The notes below the pieces were generated by a model. The model was not told the origin of the DNA and did not search any database. It was given only the letters and a program-made list of their open reading frames with translations. A DNA stretch of 53,975 nt from JAIRQX01 sp031556255 (GTDB taxonomy: Bacteria; Chrysiogenota; Deferribacteres; Deferribacterales; JAISNW01). How positions within the stretch are numbered: the stretch's first letter is position 1; each line of letters begins with the position of its first letter. Below are positions 15,780-23,922 of this stretch, piece after piece. The stretch lies in assembly GCA_031556255.1 (NCBI GenBank), contig JAVBTI010000006.1, forward strand, positions 1 through 53,975, written 5' to 3'. The translations under genes were made by a program, and so were the position numbers.

Positions 15780-16522
15780 AAAATCTGACAGGCAAAGTGG
15801 CTCTTGTGACAGGCGCTTCCAGAGGCATAGGAAGTGCGGTTGCTTTGAAACTGGGGGAAGCGGGCGCCAGGGTGGCTGTGAATTACTCCAGGTCTGAGAA
15901 AGAGGCGCTGGAAGTTGTTGAGCAGATCAAAGACGCCGGCGGCGAAGCGATTGCTGTGAAGGGCTCCGTGAACAATGCCGAAGATGTGAAAAACATGTTT
16001 GCCGAGACCGAAAAGGCTTTCGGAGTGGTTGACATACTCGTGAACAACGCGGGGATCACAAAGGACAACCTTATGATCCGCATGAGCGACGAGGATTTCG
16101 ACGCCGTTATCGACACCAATCTCAAGGGGGCGTTCTACTGCATGCGCAACGCCGTCCGGGGGATGATGAAAAAACGTTACGGCAAGGTGATCAACATTAC
16201 CAGTGTCGTAGGGTTCATGGGAAACGCCGGGCAGATAAACTATGTTGCATCTAAGAGCGGTCTCTACGGTATGACCAAGGCCGCGGCACGGGAAATGGGC
16301 GCGCGGGGTATTCGTGTGAACGCTGTCGCTCCAGGTTTTATCAAGACCGATATGACAGACGTGTTGCCTGAAGAGGTTAAGACAGCGCTCGTCGACCAGA
16401 CTCTCCTGAAATCGTTGGGAACTGTGGACGATGTGGCAAATGCCGTGTATTTCCTGGCTTCACCTGAGTCGGATTATATTACTGGGCAGGTTATCCACGT
16501 AAACGGTGGAATGTATTTATAA
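15776..16522 (+). CDS. fabG: 3-oxoacyl-[ACP] reductase
   Basis: FabG is the NADPH-dependent short-chain dehydrogenase that reduces 3-oxoacyl-ACP. The 248 residues carry the Rossmann motif TGASRGIG, NNAG, and the catalytic Ser-Tyr-Lys (ITSVVGF, NYVASKSG). The C-terminal SDYITGQVIHVNGGMYL is typical. The start is GTG inside the fabD stop (GTGA), with AAAAAGGTGG upstream, implying coupled translation. Confidence 0.95.
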   Translation: MKNLTGKVALVTGASRGIGSAVALKLGEAGARVAVNYSRSEKEALEVVEQIKDAGGEAIAVKGSVNNAEDVKNMFAETEKAFGVVDILVNNAGITKDNLMIRMSDEDFDAVIDTNLKGAFYCMRNAVRGMMKKRYGKVINITSVVGFMGNAGQINYVASKSGLYGMTKAAAREMGARGIRVNAVAPGFIKTDMTDVLPEEVKTALVDQTLLKSLGTVDDVANAVYFLASPESDYITGQVIHVNGGMYL

Positions 16523-16558
16523 AAAAGCTATTTATTGAAAGAAAAGGAGACATTTAAA

Positions 16559-16798
16559 ATGGCAGATTTAGAAGTAAAAGTTAAAAAGATCGTTGCTGAG
16601 CAGCTCAATGTGGATGAGAAAGAAGTAAAACTCGAGTCCGCGTTCATCGATGATCTCGGCGCTGATTCCCTTGACACAGTGGAGCTGGTAATGGCTTTCG
16701 AAGAAGAGTTCGGCATCGAAATTTCGGACGAGGACGCTGACAAAATCAAGACCGTCGGCGACGCGCTCAACTCTATTAAAAGCAAATCAGACAAATAG
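16559..16798 (+). CDS. acpP: Acyl carrier protein
   Basis: A 79-residue acidic carrier protein. The phosphopantetheine serine is in DDLGADSLDTVEL. I take ATG 16559, which has AAGGAG ten bases upstream; the upstream extension in the frame is short and not part of ACP. It is followed by a strong terminator-like hairpin, which probably sets a higher level of acpP message than of fabF. Confidence 0.97.
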   Translation: MADLEVKVKKIVAEQLNVDEKEVKLESAFIDDLGADSLDTVELVMAFEEEFGIEISDEDADKIKTVGDALNSIKSKSDK

Positions 16799-16808
16799 TT
16801 TTTTAAGT

Positions 16809-16846
16809 ATATTCCCGCTTGACGCATATCGCTGAAGCGGGAATAT
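16809..16846 (+). terminator. Hairpin between acpP and fabF
   Basis: A 12-bp stem, ATATTCCCGCTT with AAGCGGGAATAT, around a 14-base loop, followed by TTATCTTTTT. It is a likely partial terminator or 3' end for the acpP message. Confidence 0.75.
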
Positions 16847-16897
16847 TTATCTTTTTGTGATTTTCGGCAGTATCGGCAGTAAACTGGAGGGGTATCA

Positions 16898-18139
16898 ATG
16901 AAAAAGCGCATTGTCATAACAGGAGCAGGCGTAGTTTCGCCTTTGGGCGTAGGTCTGGACAAAAACTGGGAGAATCTGATCGCCGGGAAAAGCGGCATTG
17001 GGCAGCTTACCCGTTTCGATACCACCAATTTCCCCGTCACCATCGCGGGTGAGGTCAAGGATTTTAATGCCGAAGATTTCGTTGACAAGAAAGAGGCGCG
17101 GCGTTTCGATACCTTTATAATCTATGCCCTTGCCGCCGCTGAGATGGCTATGCAGCATGCGGGACTTACCCAGTATCCGTTTGACGGTGAGCGCGCGGGC
17201 GCGATCATAGGCTCCGGCATAGGCGGATTTGATTCGATCTGCTCCACCCACGAGTCATATTTACAGGGTGGCTATAAAAAGATATCCCCGTTTTTCATTC
17301 CATCGGCAATCATCAATATGGCCAGCGGGCTTGTGTCAATCCGTTACAAGCTTCTGGGGCCGAACTCCAGCGTGGTGACAGCCTGCGCCACCGGTACCCA
17401 CGCCATAGGCGATGCCGCGAAGCTGATAGAACGCGGTGACGCGGACATTATGGTGGCGGGCGGCGCGGAATACCCTATATGCCCTACCGCCACGGGCGCA
17501 TTTGCCAACATGAAAGCCCTTTCCCGCCGCAATGACGCGCCGGAAAAGGCGAGCCGCCCCTTCGACAAAGACAGGGACGGTTTCGTCATGGCGGAAGGCG
17601 CGGGGGTTGTGGTTCTTGAGAGTTACGAACACGCCGCCCGGCGTAACGCCAATATCCTGGCGGAAGTTGTGGGATACGGCCTCACAAGCGACGCCTACCA
17701 CATTACCGCTCCGGACGAGACCGGGCAGGGCGCACGCCGCTGTATGGCAATGGCTGTGCGCGACGCAGGCGTGAACCTTACCGATATCGGCTATATCAAT
17801 GCCCACGGAACCTCCACCGAATACAACGATGCTCTTGAAACAAAAGCTATCAAAGAGCTTTTCGGGGAGCACGCGAAGAAATTGCATATCAGTTCTACAA
17901 AATCAATGACCGGGCATATGCTCGGCGCGGCGGGCGCTGTGGAGGCAATATTCACTGCACTCGCGCTCCAGAAAGGGATAATTCCGCCCACGATTAACCT
18001 CGAGAACCCCGACCCTGCATGCGACCTGAACTACACGCCGAACAAGGTGGTTTCTGCGAAGATAAACTACGGGCTGAGCAACTCTTTCGGGTTTGGCGGC
18101 ACCAACGCGTGTATCGTGCTTAAAAGATATGAGCCCTGA
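16898..18139 (+). CDS. fabF: 3-oxoacyl-[ACP] synthase II
   Basis: FabF elongates acyl-ACP with malonyl-ACP. The 413 residues show the catalytic cysteine in TACATGTHAIGDA and the two histidines in INAHGTSTEYND and KSMTGHMLGAAG. The C-terminal SNSFGFGGTNACIV is typical. GGAGGGG lies seven bases before the ATG. Its last 11 bases overlap the rnc gene. Confidence 0.96.
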   Translation: MKKRIVITGAGVVSPLGVGLDKNWENLIAGKSGIGQLTRFDTTNFPVTIAGEVKDFNAEDFVDKKEARRFDTFIIYALAAAEMAMQHAGLTQYPFDGERAGAIIGSGIGGFDSICSTHESYLQGGYKKISPFFIPSAIINMASGLVSIRYKLLGPNSSVVTACATGTHAIGDAAKLIERGDADIMVAGGAEYPICPTATGAFANMKALSRRNDAPEKASRPFDKDRDGFVMAEGAGVVVLESYEHAARRNANILAEVVGYGLTSDAYHITAPDETGQGARRCMAMAVRDAGVNLTDIGYINAHGTSTEYNDALETKAIKELFGEHAKKLHISSTKSMTGHMLGAAGAVEAIFTALALQKGIIPPTINLENPDPACDLNYTPNKVVSAKINYGLSNSFGFGGTNACIVLKRYEP

Positions 18140-18812
18140 TTTAGACGGACTTGAAAAGAGCCTGCAATATACGTTCAACAATAAGGGCTGCCTTCAGGAA
18201 GCCCTTATTCATACCTCTTATGCTCATGAGCATAACCTGAAATACTCCAACGAACGGCTTGAGCTTTTGGGTGACGCCGTTTTGCATCTTGCCCTGACTG
18301 AATTCATCATGCAGACATATCCGAAAGACAACGAAGGGCAGCTTTCCGTCCTGCGCAGTTACTGTGAGAGTGAGCCTTTTCTTTACGATATTGCCGTGAA
18401 GTTGAACCTTGGCGCATATATCAGCCTGGGCAAAGGGGAGGAGGGGGGAGGCGGCCGCCATAAAGAGTCGCTCCTTGCCAACACCGTGGAAGCCGTCATC
18501 GCAGCGGTGCATATGGACGGCGGATATAAAAAAGCCCATAAATTTATACTCCTGCATCTTCAGGAAGGGGTTAAACGCGCCCACGATGAGGAGCTTTACG
18601 TCGACAGCAAATCGGAGCTACAGCGGATGACCCAGCGGCTCTATAATGCGCTGCCGGAGTATAAAGTCATCGAAGAAAGCGGGCTGGAGCACGAAAAGAA
18701 CTTTGTAGTGACGGTAACCGCCGGCAGTGTGACCGCCGAAGGGTGCGGCCGCAATAAAAAGAGCGCGGAGAAGGACGCCGCCCGTAAGGCAATAGCCAAG
18801 ATCAACGGGTGA
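18129..18812 (+). CDS. rnc: Ribonuclease III
   Basis: RNase III cuts double-stranded RNA in rRNA maturation and mRNA turnover. The catalytic signature NERLELLGDAVL is near residue 35, with a second acidic site at NTVEAVIAAVHMDGG. A double-stranded RNA-binding domain occupies the last 70 residues (SELQRMTQRLY to EKDAARKAIAKI). I choose ATG 18129, which overlaps the fabF stop by 11 bases; the frame upstream of it is antisense-like to nothing and lies wholly inside fabF. Length 227 is normal. Confidence 0.95.
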   Translation: MSPDLDGLEKSLQYTFNNKGCLQEALIHTSYAHEHNLKYSNERLELLGDAVLHLALTEFIMQTYPKDNEGQLSVLRSYCESEPFLYDIAVKLNLGAYISLGKGEEGGGGRHKESLLANTVEAVIAAVHMDGGYKKAHKFILLHLQEGVKRAHDEELYVDSKSELQRMTQRLYNALPEYKVIEESGLEHEKNFVVTVTAGSVTAEGCGRNKKSAEKDAARKAIAKING

Positions 18813-18860
18813 GGGTGTATCCGCTAAATTATTATCATGGCGCGACCATGCTGATGATAT

Positions 18861-18866
18861 TATAAC
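18861..18866 (+). promoter_or_regulatory. -10 box six bases from the next start codon
   Basis: TATAAC at 18861-18866, six bases before the ATG at 18873, with no Shine-Dalgarno sequence between. The -35 region is poor (TGGCGC at 17-base spacing). If used, the transcript would be leaderless. Confidence 0.35.
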
Positions 18867-18872
18867 ATTTCT

Positions 18873-19871
18873 ATGCGCAAACGTTATAAAATCCTTCCTG
18901 TATTTGTACCCTTTTCCGGCTGCAAGACCCGCTGCTTATACTGCGATCAAACAGCCGTTACAGGGTTCGGCGGGGCGGAGATCATAAAATCCGCCGAAAC
19001 TCAGATAAAAATCTGGCTTGCCCGAAGCATGGAATGGGATGAAGTGGCCTTCTATGGAGGCACATTTACCCGCCTGCCCGCTGAAACCCGCGTCAAACTG
19101 TACGAACTTGCCCACCCCTATCATATCCGCCTCTCCACTTGCCCGGACAGCGTGGATGCCGCTTTCGAAGCAGAGTTGAAAGAATATCCCATAAAAACCG
19201 TGGAACTGGGCGTGCAGTCCCTCTCCGAAACTGTTCTGCGACTCAACCGGCGGGAGTACGGCCTTTCGGAAGTAAAAAACGTATTCCGGCGGCTAACCCC
19301 CCTTGTTGATACTTCAGCGCAGTTTATGACGGGGATGTACGGGGAAACGAGGGATGATCTGCTGCTTACCGCTTCCTTTGTGCCGGAATTGAGGTCTGAA
19401 TACGCGCGGATATACCCCACTGTGGTTTTTGCGGGCACCGGGCTTCACGAAAAGATGCAGAGCGGTGAATATGTGCCAATTTCCGCTGTTGAAAGCCTTA
19501 TGCGCAGCGCGTGGATGTATATTTCGCTGGAAGCGGCCTCCTGCCGGGTGATACGCATAGGCCTGCCGCCGGAGGCGCGGGAAAGGATTGCGGGGGGTGT
19601 CTGGCACGATTCGTACGGCGAGCTTGTCAAAACCCTGGCAGCCGCTATTTATGCTGAAAAAACCGGTGCAGTTCCGGATATTCCCGGCTTTTCGGGCTAT
19701 AAAAATTTTTTACGCGTGAACTTAAACTTGCCACGGGAGCACGGGGTTGATACAATGCGAAAAGTCGCAGAGAGGTTGAAAGAGCTGTACGATGCGGGTG
19801 ACAAGTGGTTTGCTGAAAAACAGGTTTTTGATTTCTCCTGCGGACTCTGCCGTGAGGCCGACCTCCGATAA
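18873..19871 (+). CDS. Elp3-like radical SAM protein
   Basis: A 332-residue radical S-adenosylmethionine protein with the cluster motif C-KTR-C-LY-C at residues 17-24 and the typical continuation VAFYGGTFTRL. Relatives annotated as Elp3/YhcC-like radical SAM proteins are frequently encoded next to rnc, as here. Their reaction is not firmly established; tRNA modification is often suggested. It lacks the acetyltransferase domain of true Elp3. A C-terminal pair, CGLC, is seen. No ribosome-binding site precedes the ATG, and a -10-like box ends six bases upstream. Its last 80 bases overlap rsmD in another frame. Confidence 0.8.
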   Translation: MRKRYKILPVFVPFSGCKTRCLYCDQTAVTGFGGAEIIKSAETQIKIWLARSMEWDEVAFYGGTFTRLPAETRVKLYELAHPYHIRLSTCPDSVDAAFEAELKEYPIKTVELGVQSLSETVLRLNRREYGLSEVKNVFRRLTPLVDTSAQFMTGMYGETRDDLLLTASFVPELRSEYARIYPTVVFAGTGLHEKMQSGEYVPISAVESLMRSAWMYISLEAASCRVIRIGLPPEARERIAGGVWHDSYGELVKTLAAAIYAEKTGAVPDIPGFSGYKNFLRVNLNLPREHGVDTMRKVAERLKELYDAGDKWFAEKQVFDFSCGLCREADLR

Positions 19872-20319
19872 AGTGCGGGCGGCGGTATTTTCCTCCCTTG
19901 GCGATACTGTGGAGGGCGCGCGTTTCCTCGACCTGTTTGCCGGCACCGGGGCCGTGGGGATAGAGGCGTACAGCCGCGGCGCAGCCCACATTACCTTTGT
20001 GGAAAAACATGCGGAAACGTTGCGCCGGAATGTGGAACTGATGCCGAAAGCAGCGTACACGCTCGTCCGGTCGGAACTTTTCAGGAGCGGCCTGACCGGG
20101 GCCTACGACATAATTTACATAGACCCGCCCTATGGCTGTTATAATCCCGCGGAAGTCTTAAATTGGATAGATAAACACGGGCTGCTTGCCGCAAACGGCG
20201 TGATAGTGTACGAAGAGTCGGTACGCACCCGGGCGGAGTGGGAACAAATGCCGTTTGGGCTTATAAAAAAGCGCAAGTACGGCGACACATTGATCTTTTA
20301 TTATGAAGGTGTTGTATGA
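19792..20319 (+). CDS. rsmD: 16S rRNA (guanine-966-N2)-methyltransferase
   Basis: RsmD methylates G966 of 16S rRNA using S-adenosylmethionine. The N-terminal MRVTSGLLKNR, then RPTSDKVRAAVFSSL, the SAM loop FLDLFAGTGAVGIEA and the catalytic IDPPYG identify it; 175 residues is the usual size. The start ATG lies 80 bases inside the preceding radical SAM gene, yet the N-terminus is clearly conserved family sequence, so the overlap is real unless the upstream gene is frameshifted. Its stop overlaps coaD by four bases (ATGA). The rsmD-coaD pair is a common arrangement. Confidence 0.92.
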   Translation: MRVTSGLLKNRFLISPADSAVRPTSDKVRAAVFSSLGDTVEGARFLDLFAGTGAVGIEAYSRGAAHITFVEKHAETLRRNVELMPKAAYTLVRSELFRSGLTGAYDIIYIDPPYGCYNPAEVLNWIDKHGLLAANGVIVYEESVRTRAEWEQMPFGLIKKRKYGDTLIFYYEGVV

Positions 20320-20798
20320 AAGTAATATATCCGGGTACGTTCGACCCCTTCAGCCTGGGACATATGGACCTGGTCGCCCGCGCTGCGGGGATGTACAGCC
20401 AAATCATCATTGCCGTGTCCGAAAATATTCACAAGCAGCCGATGTTTACGCTGGAACAGAGGGTGCTTATGGTAAAACTCGCTGTGGCGGGGATTAAGAA
20501 CGCAGAGGTTGTCGGGTTTGACGGACTGTTGGTGGATCTGATGCAGGAGAAAGGTGTGCGCCTTGTCCTGCGCGGAATTCGAGGAATGGTGGATTTTGAA
20601 TACGAATTCCAGATAGCGCGGGTGAACCGCAGTATGCTGGACGGCTATGAGCCTATATTCCTCATGCCGGGCGAACAGTATATGGTGCTCAGTTCGGCTA
20701 TTATCAGGGATGTGGCGCGGCACGGCGGGGACGTTTCAAGGTTTTTGCCGGACGCGGTGAACGTCTACATCAAGCCATTATTGGCAAACAAGGTATAA
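20316..20798 (+). CDS. coaD: Phosphopantetheine adenylyltransferase
   Basis: CoaD makes dephospho-CoA from ATP and 4'-phosphopantetheine. The 160 residues include the nucleotidyltransferase motif YPGTFDPFSLGHMDL, RGIRGMVDFEYEFQIA and the C-terminal SSAIIRDVARHGGD. All are intact. It is translationally coupled to rsmD by ATGA. Confidence 0.97.
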   Translation: MKVIYPGTFDPFSLGHMDLVARAAGMYSQIIIAVSENIHKQPMFTLEQRVLMVKLAVAGIKNAEVVGFDGLLVDLMQEKGVRLVLRGIRGMVDFEYEFQIARVNRSMLDGYEPIFLMPGEQYMVLSSAIIRDVARHGGDVSRFLPDAVNVYIKPLLANKV

Positions 20799-20802
20799 TC
20801 TT

Positions 20803-21549
20803 ATGGACAGAGTGGAAGCCGGAATCAACAGTTACCTTGAGGGAGACGCGAACGGGGCTATAAAGCTCCTCGCGTCATATCTGGATGGCGGCGGCACGCC
20901 GGTGGGCCATATCTACTACTATCTCGGGCTGGCACACAGTGATATAGGGAAGCATACCGAAGCGGGGGCATATTTCCAAAAAGCGCTGGAACTGGAACCG
21001 GAGAAAGGTATGTACCATTACCGACTGGCGCTTGTATACGCCCAGATGATGCTTTTTCAGCAGGCAATACCGCATCTTTTGAAAACATTGGAGCAAAATC
21101 CCGAGCATTTGCGCGCCCGTGTGGTCCTGGGCGGCATATACTTCAAAAACGGCGACATGCAGCATGCTGCGGAACAGTTCTTTCGGGTCACCGAGATCAG
21201 TCCCGACTATGCCGACGGTTTTTACGAACTGGGTAACAGTCTCTACTATCAGGGAAAACTGCCTGGAGCTGAAAAAGCTTTCCTGCGGGCGGTTGAACTG
21301 AACCCCGGCCACCGCGACGCACATTACAAACTGGGCCGTCTCTACGCGGATATGAAAAATTATGGACCGGCCACGGAACATATGCGCAGTGCGTTTAAGC
21401 TCGGTATGGATGAACTGCCTTTTTTATGCCATTTTGCCCTTGTCCTTCTCGCGGCGGATCAGAAGGAGCAGGCGGGAAAGCTCCTTAAAATGGCGGAGGA
21501 AACGTACCCCGGCGCTCCCGAAATAGCCAAAATACGCGAACAGATGTAG
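20803..21549 (+). CDS. Tetratricopeptide-repeat protein
   Basis: A 248-residue protein made almost wholly of TPR units, about six: for example HIYYYLGLAHSDIGKHTEAG, GMYHYRLALVYAQMMLFQQA, and HYKLGRLYADMKNYGPATEH, each ending near a proline or leucine such as ALELEPE or AVELNPG. There is no signal peptide or membrane segment, so it is probably a cytoplasmic scaffold. The partner is unknown. It sits four bases after coaD and 13 before pbpC, so a link to cell-wall synthesis is possible but only by position. Confidence 0.8.
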   Translation: MDRVEAGINSYLEGDANGAIKLLASYLDGGGTPVGHIYYYLGLAHSDIGKHTEAGAYFQKALELEPEKGMYHYRLALVYAQMMLFQQAIPHLLKTLEQNPEHLRARVVLGGIYFKNGDMQHAAEQFFRVTEISPDYADGFYELGNSLYYQGKLPGAEKAFLRAVELNPGHRDAHYKLGRLYADMKNYGPATEHMRSAFKLGMDELPFLCHFALVLLAADQKEQAGKLLKMAEETYPGAPEIAKIREQM

Positions 21550-21562
21550 CCCGCGGCTGGTT

Positions 21563-23878
21563 ATGTTTTTAGGGAAGAAAACCGTAATCGCTGTTCTCCT
21601 GCTCTGCGCGGCGGTGCTTATCTTTGTCCGCATACAGCCCCGGCCGGTGTTGACCGGCGGCACTCCATTTTCCCGCGCGGTCTATGCGGAAAACGGGGAG
21701 CTCCTGCGCCTGACCCTTGCTGACGACGAGGTGTTCCGGCTCTATACCCCCCTGAGCGAAATTTCCCCGGCACTTATCAAGGCCACGATATTCTATGAAG
21801 ACAGGCTTTTCCGCTATCATCAGGGGATCAACCCATTCGCAGTGGCGCGCAGCTTCTGGACTACTTACGTGAAAAAACAGCGGGTCGTGGGCGGCTCCAC
21901 CATCACGATGCAGCTTGCCCGCGTGCTGTATGACATTGATTCCGCGACGGTCCCCGGCAAGCTGAACCAGATGTTGCACGCCGTGTGGATAGAAGCGCGG
22001 TACTCCAAAGATGAAATCCTTGAGGCTTACCTTAATCTCGCGCCTTACGGGCACAACATAGAAGGGATTGGCGCGGCGGGGCTGATATATTACCACAGCC
22101 GGGTGAAAAACCTCTCCACCCTGCAAAGCCTCACTCTGTGCGTGATTCCCCAGAACCCAAATAAACGTGTGCCCACAAACGAAAACGGCTGGCGGGAGCT
22201 GAAAAAAGCACGCGATCCGCTCATGTACGCATGGGTGGCGGCGCACCCCGAGGACACGGACAAGCTTTCTCATTTCAGCCTGCCTGTACAAATCTACAGG
22301 ATATCTGACCTGCCGTGGCTCGCGCCGCACTTTGCGGACGGTGTGCTCCAGAGCTATCCCCGCGTCAGCGAATATTTCACCACTTTGGATCTGGAGACGC
22401 AGAAAGCGGCGGAGCGGGTCATTAAAGAGTTTGTCGAGCGCAACGCCGCTTTCGGCATAAAAAACGCTGCGGCGCTTCTCGTTAACAACAGAACTATGGC
22501 GGTGGAAGCTGCCGTAGGCTCGGCGGATTTTTTTGACGGCGCGATATTGGGGCAGGTGGATGGCACACGTTCGATGCGTTCACCCGGCTCCCTCCTGAAA
22601 CCGTTCATATACGCGGTGGCTATAGATCAGGGGCTTATACACCCCCACACTTTATTGAAAGACGCGCCGCGCCGGTATGGTTTATATTCACCGGAGAACT
22701 CAGACAGGGGGTTTATGGGGCCGCTTTTCGCTCAGGACGCGCTGATCCAGAGCCGGAATATCCCTGCGGTGGATCTGATGCTGGAGCTTCAGCCCCCCGA
22801 TTCACTGCTTGAACTGTTGCGGAATTCAGGGGTTAAAAATCTGCGGAATGCGGAATTTTACGGCGCAGCGCTGGCGCTGGGAGGCTTCGAACTTACGATG
22901 GAAGACGCCGCCGGATTGTACGCATCCCTTGCTAACAGCGGAGAGGTGAAATCGCTCCGCAAACTGCAAAGCGACGTCAGTACTGTGATTGCCCGGGCGA
23001 ATTCGCCGGAGGCGGCATATATAGTGACAGATATGCTGAGACATAACAGACCGCCGCTGGTGCGCGGCTTCCGCCCCAATCTGCCCTTCCCTGTAGCTTA
23101 TAAAACCGGCACCTCTTTCCGTTTCCGGGACGGCTGGACGGCAGGCACTTTCGGCGCCTACACCCTTGTGGTATGGGTGGGCAACTTCAACGGGGAGGGG
23201 AATCCGAACTTTTCCGGTCGCGGAGCGGCAGCCCCTCTGTTTTTCCAGATAGTCCAGGCCCGCATGCCTTTCATCACCGTGCCGGAGGAAAAGGGAATCC
23301 CGCCGGAGCTGAACGTGAAATATGTAGATATCTGCTCTGTCACGGGGGAACTGCCGGTGGACTACTGTCCGGAGGCCGAGCCCACGCTTTTTATCCCCGG
23401 TGTGTCGCCCATAACGGTTTCGGATATTTATCTGCGCATCCCGGTGGACATAAAGACCGGTCTGCGCGCCTGCGGCTATGACCCCGCCACCACACGCATG
23501 GAGGTGTACGAGTTCTGGCCTGCGGATATACTGGAACTGTATGAAAAGGCGGGGATACGCCGCAAGACACCGCCCCGCTATATGCCTGACTGCACTCTGG
23601 ATCAAATATCGTACCGGGGCGCGCCCCCTGTGATCACCTACCCTCAGCCGAGGGTGGTGTACGATGTCAACCACTCACCCGGTGAGGGAGGGGAAATACC
23701 TTTTATAGCATCCGGCGGAGCGGATGTGGACAGCATCTACTGGTTTGTGGACAACAAGTTCGTCGGGGAAGCCGCCAACGGCAAGCCGTTCTTCTGGAAA
23801 GCGGTGACGGGCGGGCATCATCTGCAGGCCGTGGACAATCTGGGCAGGTCGTCATCAATAGCTTTCGATGTAATGTAG
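21563..23878 (+). CDS. pbpC: Penicillin-binding protein 1C
   Basis: A 771-residue bifunctional peptidoglycan synthase. An N-terminal membrane anchor (residues 6-24) is followed by a GT51 glycosyltransferase domain (FYEDRLFRYHQGINPFAVAR, GGSTITMQLAR). The transpeptidase domain shows the SxxK serine in SPGSLLKPF, SRN in QSRNIPAV, and KTGTS. The C-terminal part (from about residue 690) matches the BiPBP_C domain of PBP1C (YWFVDNKFVGEA, HHLQAVDNLGRS). The alpha-2-macroglobulin gene often paired with pbpC is not present here. Both active sites look intact. Confidence 0.93.
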   Translation: MFLGKKTVIAVLLLCAAVLIFVRIQPRPVLTGGTPFSRAVYAENGELLRLTLADDEVFRLYTPLSEISPALIKATIFYEDRLFRYHQGINPFAVARSFWTTYVKKQRVVGGSTITMQLARVLYDIDSATVPGKLNQMLHAVWIEARYSKDEILEAYLNLAPYGHNIEGIGAAGLIYYHSRVKNLSTLQSLTLCVIPQNPNKRVPTNENGWRELKKARDPLMYAWVAAHPEDTDKLSHFSLPVQIYRISDLPWLAPHFADGVLQSYPRVSEYFTTLDLETQKAAERVIKEFVERNAAFGIKNAAALLVNNRTMAVEAAVGSADFFDGAILGQVDGTRSMRSPGSLLKPFIYAVAIDQGLIHPHTLLKDAPRRYGLYSPENSDRGFMGPLFAQDALIQSRNIPAVDLMLELQPPDSLLELLRNSGVKNLRNAEFYGAALALGGFELTMEDAAGLYASLANSGEVKSLRKLQSDVSTVIARANSPEAAYIVTDMLRHNRPPLVRGFRPNLPFPVAYKTGTSFRFRDGWTAGTFGAYTLVVWVGNFNGEGNPNFSGRGAAAPLFFQIVQARMPFITVPEEKGIPPELNVKYVDICSVTGELPVDYCPEAEPTLFIPGVSPITVSDIYLRIPVDIKTGLRACGYDPATTRMEVYEFWPADILELYEKAGIRRKTPPRYMPDCTLDQISYRGAPPVITYPQPRVVYDVNHSPGEGGEIPFIASGGADVDSIYWFVDNKFVGEAANGKPFFWKAVTGGHHLQAVDNLGRSSSIAFDVM

Positions 23879-23922
23879 CCTGTTTTTATAACCTTGTGCG
23901 GATTATAAAAATAAGTTAACAT

